A program made the translations under genes and the position numbers. The notes under the pieces were generated by a model that saw only the letters and a program-made list of their open reading frames with translations, had not been told where the DNA came from and made no database searches. From Thermococcus nautili (GTDB lineage: Archaea > Methanobacteriota_B > Thermococci > Thermococcales > Thermococcaceae): a stretch of 64,000 bases of DNA. Position 1 is the stretch's first letter, and every line of letters starts with the position of its first letter. The stretch covers positions 372,001-436,000 of the forward strand of contig NZ_CP007264.1 in the NCBI RefSeq assembly GCF_000585495.1. Reading direction: 5' to 3'. This document shows positions 24,699-33,119 of the stretch, one piece after another.

Positions 24699-27600
24699 TC
24701 AGTGGGCGAGTGGAAGGGTCTCGCGAATCTTTCTGAGGAGCTCGTCCTTGGCCGGCGAGTCCTCGAGGGCTATCTCAAGCACCTCGTCAATCCGCTCGAC
24801 CGGGTAAATCTCTATTTTCTCGGCCTTGTCCGGGCTCAGGAAGACGTCCTTCTCGTTGGCCTTGGGGATTATGACCTTCTTTATGCCGGCCTCTATGGCA
24901 GCTTCAATCTTCGGCGTCGCACCGCCTATCGGCAGGACCTCACCGCGAACGCTGAGCGAGCCCGTCATTGCAACGTCCTGCCTTATCGGAATGTTCTCAA
25001 GGGCCGAGATGACGGCGGTGGCAACGCTTATGCTCGCCGAATCACCTTCGACGCCCTCGTAGGTCTGGAGGAACTGGACGTGAATATCGTACCTGCTGAT
25101 GTCCTCGCCCTTGTAGCGCTTGATTATGGCCGAGACGTTCTGAACGGCCTCCTTCGCTATCTCTCCGAGCTTTCCTGTGACGATTATCTTTCCTTCTTCC
25201 TTGCTCGCGGCGGGAGCAACAACCGCTTCAATCGGCAGGACGATACCGCTCTCCTCGCCGATAACTGCCAAGCCGTTGACGCGACCGATTTCGCTCCCCT
25301 CGCTCTTTATGACCTGGTACTCCTTCTTCCTCTCGATGTACCAGTCCGCGAGTTGCTTTTCAAGGGGCTTGGCGAGCTTGAGGGCCTCAAGAACGTCTTC
25401 CCGCTCGACAATCTTCTTGCCCTTCTTTATCGCGATGTCTCCGGCGGCCCTCACTATACCGCCGAGGTCGCGGAGGCGTAGCGTTAGGTGGCCCTTCCTG
25501 CCGGCCCTCTTCTGAGCTTCGCGAACGATTTCCTCAACGGCCTCGCGGGTGAAGTGCGGAATCTTGCCGTCGCGCTTTACCTCCTGGGCAACGAACTGGA
25601 CGAGCTTTCTCCTGTTCTCTATCGTGTCCGGCATCGTGGTTCTCATGTAAACCTCGTAACCGTAGCCCCTAATCCTCGAGCGGAGCGCGGGGTGCATCTT
25701 CTCTATCGTGTCGAGGTTTCCGGCGGCAACCAGTATGAAGTCACAGGGAACCGGCTCGGTCCTCACCATGGCACCGCTTGAGAGCTCGCTCTGACCAGTA
25801 ATCGGGAACTTCTTCTCCTGCATCGCGGTGAGAAGGCTCTGCTGCATCTTGAGGGTCAGCGTGGCTATCTCATCTATGAACAGGACGCCCTTGTGGGCGC
25901 GGTGTATCATTCCCGGCTCAACGCGCTCGTGGGCCGGGGTTCCAAGGCCTCCGGAGTTCTTGACGAAGAGGCCGTTGGCTATTAGGTTGCCCTTCTCCGT
26001 CGTCAGGTTGTAAGTTACCTCAACTTCCTCCCACGTCTCGATGAAGGCCCTCCTCTCGCCCTTCTTCACGCGCTCGAACCATTTCCTGAGCTCGTCGAGC
26101 CTGTCGGCGTGTCTCGAATCGCCCGCTTCGTTCAGGTACTTTTCAACTTCGGCGATGAACTTCTCCCTCTTCGCTGGGGAGAGGCTTATCGGAACAAACT
26201 CAAGGAACGTGAGAACGTTGTCTATGGACTGCGACAGGATGAGCCTGACCTTGTGCTTGCCCCTTGCTTCATCAACCCTGACCTTGGCGTCTATTCCAAG
26301 GAGGCCGAGGTGCCACGCGAGCTCCTCGAAGAACGGCAGCTTGTTGTCGAGCTCCTCCGTAAGCTGTGCCACTTCAAGCGTTCCGTTGAACTTTATGCCG
26401 TCCTTGTAGCGGGCGAACCTCGGAACGCTGCCGTCGCCACTGTAAAAGCCGTCGAAGAAGGCCAAAAACAGCGATGGCCTGAGCTTGACCCACCACGGGA
26501 GTTCAAGCCTGACCCTTGTCTTGTTGCCGACTGGAGCACCGAGGGCCACGAAGAACCGTATAATCCTTCTGTCCCAAGTCCTGAAGAGAACGCTACTGCC
26601 CTTTGCCTCCCTGTTCTCCTTGATTTCGTAGTCGAATTCGCCAAAGAGCTCCTTGAGTGCCCCAACAAACCTCTCAACGGCCTCTTTCTCGCTTGAGATG
26701 AAGCTCAACGTATTGAGGTTCCTGTCGATGTTGCCGTCGCTGAAGAGCGCCCCCATCAGGAGGGCGACCTTCTCAAGCCTCTCGTCGTCGCTTCTTAGGG
26801 GTAGGAGGCCGAGCCCCTTGAGCTCCTCCGCCATCTTGAGGGATTTTGGCTTTGCCCCCTTCTCCCACCAGCGGAGGGTGCTCGCCTTTATTCCGAGCTC
26901 CTTCGAGGCCCTCTTGTAGCCGTGGCCTGTCCTCTCGCGGTGCTCCATCCAGCGGAAGTAGTCCCTCAGCTTGTCCTCCTCACCGTAGGTTCTGGCTATC
27001 CCGAACTCGTCGAGCACCACAACAGGAACACTGATGAGCTCGTCCCTTTCTGTGAGCTCCCCGACTTCTTTGAGCCCGCTGGGGGTGTAGACCCTGTGGT
27101 CGGGGGTTAGGGCGAGCCAGTAGTCCTTCTCAAGGTTGACTATCCTCCTCAGCCTCTGCTTTCCAACCCTCTTGTTGGCGTAGAGGAGCTTTGTGAAGCC
27201 TTCTCTGGTGAGGACTTCAACGTTCTCATCCCTGAAGTCGTGGTAGATTACCCTGACGTCTCCGTCCATTCCTTCACCCGACGGGTTTTTCAGGGCATTC
27301 TCGACGAAGTTCCTGAGCTTTACGGCCCTGACCTTGCCGTTTTCCCTGATAACAACGCTCTCATTTCCGCTAAAGCACTGGAACGGGTCATGTCTTACGT
27401 CTCCAAGCAGTGCACCTGCGTGCGCTCCCGTTGCGTCTATGAACGGGGCCTTGGTTCTTCCGCAGTTGTCAACGAGGAGCTTGGGAACGAGGACGGTGTT
27501 CCTGAAGCGCATGTTCGAGAGCGCCATCATGGTGAGGATTATGACGAAGATTCCCATGAGGAGCGTCGTTGCCGTGAACTGCAGGAAGAGGGCGAACATG

Positions 27601-28025
27601 ACGGTGAACATGACGAAGAGCAGTATGTAGGACTTCATGCTCTCCTGGCTCTTTGCCTTCTCGCGGTACTTCTCGACTATCCTCCTACCCTGGCACGCCG
27701 GAACAGTTTTGATTTTGGGCATGTTCTCGTCTTCTGGATTCGGGAAAACGAGAATGTCTTCGAGGTTCTCTGTTGGAAGGAGCTCCGCCATCGCCTGGCC
27801 GAGCATGGACTTGCCCGTTCCCGGTTCGCCGATTAGGAGGACATGCCTCCTCTGGGTTGCGGCGGTTTTTATGACCTCAACCGCGTGGTCCTGCCCGATG
27901 ACCTGGTCTATGAGCTTCTCGGGAACCTTGATTTCCTCGGTCGTCTCAAACTCGACGCCAAGGTCCAGTTTTTCCCCGTACTCGCGCGGGAGGGGTTTTT
28001 CCTTAACCATCTCCTCCTCGCCCAT
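24699..28025 (-). CDS. lon: LonB membrane AAA+ protease precursor containing an intein
   Basis: 1108 codons from ATG 28025. Removing the 474-residue intein leaves about 634 residues, the size of archaeal LonB. Extein features: Walker [13 protein letters not shown], two adjacent membrane helices ([18 protein letters not shown] and [14 protein letters not shown]), Walker [11 protein letters not shown]. The protease domain has the catalytic Ser in [13 protein letters not shown] and Lys in [14 protein letters not shown]. It degrades unfolded membrane and cytosolic proteins in an ATP-dependent way. ATG 28043 is an alternative start. TATA (GTTATAAAT region, 28069-28076) gives a leader of about 20 nt. 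The earlier frame to 28262 is divergent promoter and neighbour sequence. Confidence 0.95.
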   Translation of the reverse strand: MGEEEMVKEKPLPREYGEKLDLGVEFETTEEIKVPEKLIDQVIGQDHAVEVIKTAATQRRHVLLIGEPGTGKSMLGQAMAELLPTENLEDILVFPNPEDENMPKIKTVPACQGRRIVEKYREKAKSQESMKSYILLFVMFTVMFALFLQFTATTLLMGIFVIILTMMALSNMRFRNTVLVPKLLVDNCGRTKAPFIDATGAHAGALLGDVRHDPFQCFSGNESVVIRENGKVRAVKLRNFVENALKNPSGEGMDGDVRVIYHDFRDENVEVLTREGFTKLLYANKRVGKQRLRRIVNLEKDYWLALTPDHRVYTPSGLKEVGELTERDELISVPVVVLDEFGIARTYGEEDKLRDYFRWMEHRERTGHGYKRASKELGIKASTLRWWEKGAKPKSLKMAEELKGLGLLPLRSDDERLEKVALLMGALFSDGNIDRNLNTLSFISSEKEAVERFVGALKELFGEFDYEIKENREAKGSSVLFRTWDRRIIRFFVALGAPVGNKTRVRLELPWWVKLRPSLFLAFFDGFYSGDGSVPRFARYKDGIKFNGTLEVAQLTEELDNKLPFFEELAWHLGLLGIDAKVRVDEARGKHKVRLILSQSIDNVLTFLEFVPISLSPAKREKFIAEVEKYLNEAGDSRHADRLDELRKWFERVKKGERRAFIETWEEVEVTYNLTTEKGNLIANGLFVKNSGGLGTPAHERVEPGMIHRAHKGVLFIDEIATLTLKMQQSLLTAMQEKKFPITGQSELSSGAMVRTEPVPCDFILVAAGNLDTIEKMHPALRSRIRGYGYEVYMRTTMPDTIENRRKLVQFVAQEVKRDGKIPHFTREAVEEIVREAQKRAGRKGHLTLRLRDLGGIVRAAGDIAIKKGKKIVEREDVLEALKLAKPLEKQLADWYIERKKEYQVIKSEGSEIGRVNGLAVIGEESGIVLPIEAVVAPAASKEEGKIIVTGKLGEIAKEAVQNVSAIIKRYKGEDISRYDIHVQFLQTYEGVEGDSASISVATAVISALENIPIRQDVAMTGSLSVRGEVLPIGGATPKIEAAIEAGIKKVIIPKANEKDVFLSPDKAEKIEIYPVERIDEVLEIALEDSPAKDELLRKIRETLPLAH
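25956..27377 (-). mobile_element. Intein with LAGLIDADG endonuclease inside lon
   Basis: 474 codons. The N-terminal splice block is [10 protein letters not shown], directly after ...DVRHDPFQ. Block B is [12 protein letters not shown]. Two LAGLIDADG motifs are [12 protein letters not shown] and [14 protein letters not shown]. Block F is [21 protein letters not shown]-type, ending in Asn, and the next extein residue is Ser ([10 protein letters not shown]). The penultimate residue is Lys rather than the usual His. A helix-turn-helix-like insert ([20 protein letters not shown]) lies before the endonuclease motifs. The insertion is between the two halves of the AAA+ module, just after Walker A and the membrane helices. 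Pyrococcus Lon proteins are known to carry inteins here. Confidence 0.93.
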
Positions 28026-28137
28026 CTCCTTTCCCTCTCTCATCTCTAAGACCCAATGAACCGGGCGATTTATAACCTTTTTCGACGGCGGTGGAAAAAG
28101 ATAAAAGCCTGGACGAGAACTCAACTCAGGTGAGAGT

Positions 28138-28929
28138 ATGAAGGTTGAGGAGCACGTTGCGTTCACGGCCAAACACGGGGACTGGAGCGTCGCCAAAAAG
28201 CTGACCGACATGGAGAACGAGGGGATAGCGCACTTTTTGGCCGGAGTTTCAAACACGGTCAACGCGAGGATTGGCGGCTACCTGAGCGATGCAGTAGACG
28301 TTGAAGGCATAAGGAAGCTCGCCGAGGAGCTCAGGAAGAGCTCACTGGCCGATACCGTCGTTGCCCTCAAGTCCCCCGGAACCGCGAGGAAGCTCGGCAA
28401 CCTTGTGAACGAGACCGACAAGAAGCTCAGGAAGCTCCTCGTGGATGTTGCCAAGGCCTACCTCGTCAGGGAAACGCTCAGGCCCCTTGTCCCCATTGAT
28501 TACCCTGAAGGAATCCTCGAAGGCGTTGACGTGGAGTTCCCCTTCGAGGATGAGCACGTCAACTTTACAGCCAAGCACGGACGCTGGATAGTCGTCAAGA
28601 GGCTCATCATAGACGAGAAGACCCCGATGCTCGACGTGGCGAGACTGCTCGCGAGCATAAACGAAACCGTTACCCTCAAGCTCCCCGTTTACGCGGACAT
28701 AGACGTAGGGGGAATCGAGGAGGAGTTCTCGGCCTTCAAGAAGGTCAAGAAATCGGACATTCCAAAGGTCATAGAGGTTTACGAGGCGTTCGAGCCTTCA
28801 CTCTACGCGGACGAGCCCTTCGAGGAGCACGCGAGGGTTTACGCCCTCAGGGTGGCGCTCGATAAAATCGGCCTCAACCTTGACGTTCCCGCCAAATCCC
28901 TCGAAAAGTACCTCGAAAAGAAAGGATGA
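28138..28929 (+). CDS. DUF2666 family protein with two internal repeats
   Basis: 263 residues built from two similar halves: [19 protein letters not shown] at the start and [19 protein letters not shown] at about residue 140, each followed by a helical region. I associate this with DUF2666, archaeal proteins of unknown function. No membrane segment or catalytic motif is obvious. The stop codon TGA (28927-28929) is part of the C box of a guide RNA that follows, so the two transcripts must overlap. Confidence 0.8.
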   Translation: MKVEEHVAFTAKHGDWSVAKKLTDMENEGIAHFLAGVSNTVNARIGGYLSDAVDVEGIRKLAEELRKSSLADTVVALKSPGTARKLGNLVNETDKKLRKLLVDVAKAYLVRETLRPLVPIDYPEGILEGVDVEFPFEDEHVNFTAKHGRWIVVKRLIIDEKTPMLDVARLLASINETVTLKLPVYADIDVGGIEEEFSAFKKVKKSDIPKVIEVYEAFEPSLYADEPFEEHARVYALRVALDKIGLNLDVPAKSLEKYLEKKG

Positions 28930-28983
28930 TGAGGCCGAGGACACCCGAGGAAACGATGAGGAATCTTCGCTTCGCTGACGGAG
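28922..28983 (+). ncRNA. C/D box guide RNA overlapping a stop codon, third of four
   Basis: C box ATGATGA (28926-28932, containing the upstream gene's stop), 12-nt guide GGCCGAGGACAC, D' CCGA (28945-28948, variant), 7-nt spacer, C' ATGAGGA (28956-28962, variant), 12-nt guide ATCTTCGCTTCG, D CTGA (28975-28978). The D box is one base before the SD GGAGGTGAT of the RidA gene. Predicted target complements are GTGTCCTCGGCC and CGAAGCGAAGAT. It probably derives from a DUF2666-ridA transcript or from a promoter inside the upstream gene. Confidence 0.78.
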
Positions 28984-28992
28984 GTGATTGAG

Positions 28993-29379
28993 ATGGAGAA
29001 GAGGGTTGTCTACACGGAGAAGGCCCCCAAGCCGATAGGGCCCTACAGCCAGGCGATACTGGTCGAGGGCGGAAAGTTCCTGTTCGTTTCCGGCCAGATA
29101 CCGATTGACCCAGAGACCGGAGAGATAGTCGGCGAAACCATCGAGGAGCAGGCCGAGAGGGCCATAAGGAACATGCTGGCGATAGTTGAAGAAGCAGGGG
29201 GAAACGCTGAGAACGTGGTCAAGGTTACCGCCTTCCTCAGCGACATCAACGACTATCCAAAGTTCAATGAGGTCTACGAGAGGTTCTTCTCAAAGGCGAA
29301 GCCCGCCAGGGCTGTCGTTGAAGTGGCCAACCTGCCCAAGGGCGTTAAGGTCGAGATTGAGTGCATCGCCGTCCTCTGA
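28993..29379 (+). CDS. ridA: RidA family enamine/imine deaminase
   Basis: 128 residues from ATG 28993 after GGAGGTGAT (28980-28988). Family motifs: PIGPYSQAILVEGGKFLFVS, GQIPIDPETGEI, and the C-terminal KPARAVVEVANLPKGVKVEIE with the conserved Arg and Glu. It removes reactive enamine intermediates formed by PLP enzymes such as threonine dehydratase. It sits 25 nt before the JAMM peptidase gene, and the two are likely cotranscribed. Confidence 0.94.
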   Translation: MEKRVVYTEKAPKPIGPYSQAILVEGGKFLFVSGQIPIDPETGEIVGETIEEQAERAIRNMLAIVEEAGGNAENVVKVTAFLSDINDYPKFNEVYERFFSKAKPARAVVEVANLPKGVKVEIECIAVL

Positions 29380-29403
29380 TTCTTTCCCTTTTGAGGTGGA
29401 AGC

Positions 29404-29772
29404 ATGAAGGTAAGGATTAGACGCGAGCTCCTCGAGTACCTTCTCCAGCTCGCGAGAAACGCCTACCCAAACGAGTTCGCGGGTTTCCTGAGGGAGAAGG
29501 ATGGAATCTTCGAGGAGGTCTTGATAGCCCCGAACCCGCATGCTGGGCCGAGGAGCATATTCTTCGACACGTGGATGCTCCCCTACGACGAGAGCATTAA
29601 AGGAACGGTTCACTCGCACCCGAGCCCGGCTCCTTGGCCGTCCGAGGGCGATTTGGAATTCTTCTCGAAGTTCGGCGGGGTTCATCTCATAATAGCCTGG
29701 CCCTTCACGGAAGATAGTGTAAGGGCCTACTCGAGCGACGGCGTTGAGTTGCCCATTGAGGTTGTGGATTAA
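29404..29772 (+). CDS. JAMM/MPN+ metallopeptidase
   Basis: 122 residues. The JAMM zinc site is visible as HSHPSPAPWPSEGDLEFF (HxH, Ser, Asp), with the upstream Glu in NEFAGFL. Small archaeal JAMM proteins act as desampylases that remove SAMP/ubiquitin-like modifiers, or process sulfur carriers. The Pro-rich insert between the His pair and SEGD is typical of the archaeal branch. It follows ridA and precedes the ArsR regulator. No substrate is shown by context. Confidence 0.88.
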   Translation: MKVRIRRELLEYLLQLARNAYPNEFAGFLREKDGIFEEVLIAPNPHAGPRSIFFDTWMLPYDESIKGTVHSHPSPAPWPSEGDLEFFSKFGGVHLIIAWPFTEDSVRAYSSDGVELPIEVVD

Positions 29773-29773
29773 G

Positions 29774-29800
29774 TTTCATATGAAAAGTTTTATTAATCCC
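29774..29800 (+). promoter_or_regulatory. Palindrome and TATA upstream of ArsR-type regulator
   Basis: TTTCATATGAAA at 29774-29785 is a perfect 12-bp palindrome, starting two bases after the JAMM stop. A TATA-like GTTTTATTAA follows at 29787-29796, predicting transcription near 29818. The palindrome abuts the TATA box and could be the regulator's own operator. Confidence 0.5.
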
Positions 29801-29829
29801 CCTGGCGTTATTCTTTCTCGGTGATGCAC

Positions 29830-30213
29830 GTGAAGGTCAGGGAGCTCTTTGAGAGGCTCGACGAAAGGCAGAAGAAGACCGTTATGCGGTGCGTCGAGAG
29901 GTGTGGAATCCCGGAACTGGAGGCTGAGATAGAGCCAAAAGTTAACGAGGATGCCGTTAAGTTCCTCAAGGTTCTATCGAACCCGCTCAGGCTTGCGATT
30001 CTGAAGCTCCTTCGCGACCAGTGGCTCTGCGTCTGCCTCATCTCCGAGGCGCTTCAGCAGGACCAGACCCTCATAAGCCACCACCTGAGGACGCTCAAGT
30101 CCCTCGGACTCGTTGAGGAGCGGAAAGAGGGAAGGATGCGCTTCTACAGGGCGAAGCGTGACGTTATCGAGGAGTACCTTGCCAAGGTCAGGGGGGAGCT
30201 CTTGGGTGAATGA
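29830..30213 (+). CDS. ArsR-family winged-helix regulator with Cys-rich metal-site motif
   Basis: 127 residues from GTG 29830 (MKVRELFERLDERQKK), with GGTGAT 4 nt upstream; ATG 29824 is possible. A winged helix occupies about residues 40-105 (VLSNPLRLAILKLLRDQWLC, then SEALQQDQTLISHHLRTLKS). WLCVCLI sits where ArsR-family metal sensors carry ELCVCDL, and an N-terminal RCVERCG adds a second Cys pair, so a thiol-bound metal, metalloid or redox signal is plausible. The stop overlaps the mazG-like start. Confidence 0.88.
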   Translation: MKVRELFERLDERQKKTVMRCVERCGIPELEAEIEPKVNEDAVKFLKVLSNPLRLAILKLLRDQWLCVCLISEALQQDQTLISHHLRTLKSLGLVEERKEGRMRFYRAKRDVIEEYLAKVRGELLGE

Positions 30214-30508
30214 ATGGCAGAAGCTCGTGGATGAGCTAATCCAGGAGCTCGGCGGATACTGGGGTCCCTTTGAGATGCTCGCGGCCCTAATGGAGGAGCT
30301 GGGAGAGCTGGCAGACGCAATGCTTGGCTACGAGGGAATCAAGGGAAAGGCTGACGAGGAAAAACTCCGCGAGGAGCTCGGCGATGTTCTGTTCGCCATC
30401 CTCTGCATAGCCAACCACTACGGGATAGACGCGGGGGAAGCCCTCAAGCTGAGCGTTAAGAAATACCGGTTCAGAGATTCCAAATCAGTAGGTTCGAAAA
30501 CTCGGTAA
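30206..30508 (+). CDS. mazG: MazG-like nucleotide pyrophosphohydrolase
   Basis: 100 residues from GTG 30206, within the end of the ArsR gene. EExxE...EExxD metal-binding helices are clear: LMEELGELADAML and LREELGDVLFAILCIANHYG. The family hydrolyses (d)NTPs to monophosphates, clearing aberrant nucleotides. Translational coupling to an ArsR regulator is unusual and suggests a stress-linked role, which is inference. The longer frame back to 30113 lies inside the regulator and is not used. Confidence 0.87.
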   Translation: MNEWQKLVDELIQELGGYWGPFEMLAALMEELGELADAMLGYEGIKGKADEEKLREELGDVLFAILCIANHYGIDAGEALKLSVKKYRFRDSKSVGSKTR

Positions 30509-30679
30509 TTACCAGGGAGTAAACGCCCTTCATTTTAACATCCTGTTCTACATTTTTCCTCAGGATTACCCCAGCTTTGGCGCTTTAGAATAACCGAATG
30601 ACCCGAAAAAGTTTTTGAGAACGAAATATTTTTATAGGTGTTGGCAAACTTTCCCAGTAACTAAAACGGAGGTGAGCGG

Positions 30680-31129
30680 ATGAGCGATAAAATAACCGCT
30701 GTTGACCTTCGGATTTTGAAGTTGCTCGCCAAGAACGCCCGTCTCACTTACAAGGAGCTTGCCGAGCTTCTCGGCACGACCAGGCAGAGGATTTCGAGGA
30801 GGATGAACAGGCTTGAGCAGAACGGGGTTATACTCAAGTACACCGTCATACCGAACTACGATGCCCTCGGTTACATTCATGTTATCCTTGGTGTTACCGT
30901 TAGACCTGACGTGGACGTCGGTGAGCTCATCGCGACCCTCAAGGAGGACGAGAACGTCAAGATAATCCAGCGCGCCCTCGGTTCCCACAACTTGGTTCTG
31001 CACATAATCGGCCCGAAGGACATGAGGGAGCTTGAGAAGATTATCGCCGAGGTCACCAAGAAGATACCGGGCATAGAGCACCTCGACATAACCTTTGTCA
31101 CTGAGACCGTCAAGTTTGAAGCCCTCTGA
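30680..31129 (+). CDS. Lrp/AsnC family transcription regulator
   Basis: 149 residues. The N-terminal HTH (VDLRILKLLAKNARLTYKEL followed by LGTTRQRISRRMNRLEQNGV) and a C-terminal RAM-like alpha/beta domain (HVILGVTVRPDVDVGELIAT, ending in LDITFVTETVKFEAL) make it a typical Lrp. Its effector is probably an amino acid or related metabolite. GGAGGTGA precedes the ATG. A TATA-like TATTTTTATA at 30627-30636 is well placed. The 170-bp gap upstream contains only this promoter. Confidence 0.92.
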   Translation: MSDKITAVDLRILKLLAKNARLTYKELAELLGTTRQRISRRMNRLEQNGVILKYTVIPNYDALGYIHVILGVTVRPDVDVGELIATLKEDENVKIIQRALGSHNLVLHIIGPKDMRELEKIIAEVTKKIPGIEHLDITFVTETVKFEAL

Positions 31130-31196
31130 TTTTTCTTCCACTTCGTAAGGGGAAAGCGTAATAAACCCCATCCATAATTCAGCCCAGGTGTCAGGG

Positions 31197-31910
31197 ATGC
31201 TCGAAAGGCTCATCACCGACGTTGCAGTCGTTGCAGTGCTCGGCGTTGGTTCCTACAAACTCGGCGCCCTCGACGGAAAGGGTGCCCTTTCAGCTGCACT
31301 TCTCGGACTGGCTGTCATTGAACTCGGTGGCATCTACCCGTTCCTCGCGCTCCTGACGTTCGTCGTCCTCGGTGTTTTGGCGACCAAATACCGCTACGAT
31401 GAAAAGCGGAAGAAGGGCGTTGCCCAGTCCAACGGCGGGGTGAGGAGCTGGGGCAACGTGATTGGCAACGGTCTCGCGGTGGTTCTCTTCCTCGTCCTTG
31501 AGAAGCTCTCAATGATGGACACATTCTGGGCAGCGACCTTCTCGGCGATAGCGACCGTTAACGGCGACACACTCGCGAGCGAGCTAGGAAAGGTCTTTGG
31601 AAAAAGGCCGAGGCTGATAACTAACCTCAGGCCGGCGAAGCCGGGAACCAACGGCGCAATCTCGCTCGCCGGCGAGCTCTTCGCCCTCCTCGGTTGCCTG
31701 GTGATAGTGCTCTTCGCCCTTCCCTTAACCCAGCACAAACTTCAGATGTTCGTGGCGGTTCTTATAGGGGGCTTCATAGGGGTCAACCTCGACAGCCTTA
31801 TCGGGGCGACGCTTGAGAACCGGGGAATCACCGACAACAACTCGACGAACTTCCTCGCGAGCCTGCTCGGTGGCCTCGCCGGAGCGGGGATATTCTACAT
31901 CCTTTCGTGA
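31197..31910 (+). CDS. DUF92 integral membrane protein
   Basis: 237 residues from ATG 31197 (GTG 31188 possible). About six membrane helices, with the family motifs GVRSWGNVIGNGLAVVLF, FSAIATVNGDTLASELGKVF and LRPAKPGTNGAISLAGELFA. DUF92 includes plant phytyl-phosphate kinase VTE6, so a polyprenyl-phosphate kinase role in lipid salvage is possible in archaea. The GDTLASELG and PGTNGAIS loops carry the polar conserved residues. Confidence 0.88.
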   Translation: MLERLITDVAVVAVLGVGSYKLGALDGKGALSAALLGLAVIELGGIYPFLALLTFVVLGVLATKYRYDEKRKKGVAQSNGGVRSWGNVIGNGLAVVLFLVLEKLSMMDTFWAATFSAIATVNGDTLASELGKVFGKRPRLITNLRPAKPGTNGAISLAGELFALLGCLVIVLFALPLTQHKLQMFVAVLIGGFIGVNLDSLIGATLENRGITDNNSTNFLASLLGGLAGAGIFYILS

Positions 31911-31941
31911 GTTTTAAGAACTTCTTCTCTGAACCCTAGAC

Positions 31942-32000
31942 GGCGGATGATGACTACGGCGGATTCCCGAGCGGTGAGGACGACCTTAGGGTCTGACGCC
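31942..32000 (+). ncRNA. C/D box guide RNA, fourth of four
   Basis: Terminal stem GGCG (31942-31945)/CGCC (31997-32000); C box ATGATGA (31947-31953); 13-nt guide CTACGGCGGATTC; D' CCGA (31967-31970, variant); 3-nt spacer; C' GTGAGGA (31974-31980, variant); 12-nt guide CGACCTTAGGGT; D CTGA (31993-31996). The main C, D and stem are canonical. Predicted target complements are GAATCCGCCGTAG and ACCCTAAGGTCG. It fills the gap between two convergent genes. Confidence 0.83.
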
Positions 32001-32017
32001 AGAAAAAAGGAAAGGGG

Positions 32018-33070
32018 TCACTCCCCCTTCTCGTTCTCCCTCAGAAACTCTTCGTAAACCTCCCAGAGGGAAACGAGCGTCGCCGGAATGCCGTGCTCGG
32101 TGGCAAAGGTCATGTACGGGGCCAAGTCGACGACGTAGTCAGCGAACCGGAACAGACCGCGCGGGATTCCCTCACGCGAGCCGATGAAGACAACCACCTC
32201 CCTCGCGTGGTGCATGTCCCTGGCGAGCTTATCTTTGACCTCAGCCAGGGTCGGCCCCTTCGGGTCTGTGATTATAAGCAGTCTCTTGTTCCTCCTCTTG
32301 TCGCGAATCACCTGGTAGATGTCCCAGAGCGAGACGGGAACCTTCTCAACCTTCCAGGGGTACGCCTCGCGCTGTATCTTGTAGCGGCTCTCCTGGCCGG
32401 CCTTGACGCCCCTCAGGAACTCCATCAGCTCAAAGGCGTCCATCTTCTCCTTGGGTGCTATTATGAGCTCCTTGACCTCGAAGGCCTGTGCCGCTCTGCC
32501 AATCTTCTCTCCGAACTTCCTGCAGGCCTTGTAGTCGCCCCAGTAGGGCATCTGGACTATCGTCAGCTTCCTGAAGAGCTTCCTCGCGTCAATCTTATCG
32601 GGAGTGTACTTCCTGTACTCCTCTCCCGGAAGGACGGAGATGTAGGCTTTGTCGCCAATTATCTCGACCTGAACGACCTTGTCGGGCCAGCTGAGGTTCA
32701 CGTCGGCGTTGGTGAGCTCCTTGATTTTGGCCCCGAGAACCCGGTTCACGTCTATGCTTGAGAAGTCGTGCTTCCCGCGCCTCTTGGTTTTGACGGCATA
32801 AGTTTCATTCTCGCCGATGAGGTGTGCAATCTTCTCGGCGCTCTCGGCTATCCTATCGAGGTCGGCCTCGGTCTCGACCAGAACCGGGATTACCCTCTCG
32901 ACCTCGGGAATCTCAAGAAGCTTTTCAAGGGCATTTTCATCAGCCTCGACCAGAACCAATCCCGTGTAGCCCATCGGTGCAATCCAGACCTCTGCCTCTG
33001 GGATTGCCTCCCTGATGTAGTTGCCGGCAACGGCCTCCATGTCGCGCTGGGTCTTGACGAGGAACTTCAT
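32018..33070 (-). CDS. THUMP-SPOUT family RNA methylase-like protein
   Basis: 350 residues from ATG 33070 with GGGGGTGA upstream; a longer frame to 33145 crosses the promoter. The N-terminal FLVKTQRDMEAVAGNYIREA and THUMP-like region (to about 165) would bind tRNA. The C-terminal domain (LIIAPKEKMDAFELMEFLRG, VVVFIGSREGIPRGLFRFAD, and an ATEHGIPATLVSLWEVY knot-like end) looks SPOUT-like, giving a SAM-dependent RNA methylase. The modified residue is unknown. Confidence 0.82.
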   Translation of the reverse strand: MKFLVKTQRDMEAVAGNYIREAIPEAEVWIAPMGYTGLVLVEADENALEKLLEIPEVERVIPVLVETEADLDRIAESAEKIAHLIGENETYAVKTKRRGKHDFSSIDVNRVLGAKIKELTNADVNLSWPDKVVQVEIIGDKAYISVLPGEEYRKYTPDKIDARKLFRKLTIVQMPYWGDYKACRKFGEKIGRAAQAFEVKELIIAPKEKMDAFELMEFLRGVKAGQESRYKIQREAYPWKVEKVPVSLWDIYQVIRDKRRNKRLLIITDPKGPTLAEVKDKLARDMHHAREVVVFIGSREGIPRGLFRFADYVVDLAPYMTFATEHGIPATLVSLWEVYEEFLRENEKGE

Positions 33071-33119
33071 TCTCTCACCCCCTCTGGAGTTGGAAGGGCT
33101 TTTAAAAAGGTTCTCGATT

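Noticed and set aside
28026-28262. N-terminal extension of lon
   Set aside because: It runs through the TATA box and into the divergent DUF2666 gene, and is not part of the Lon family.
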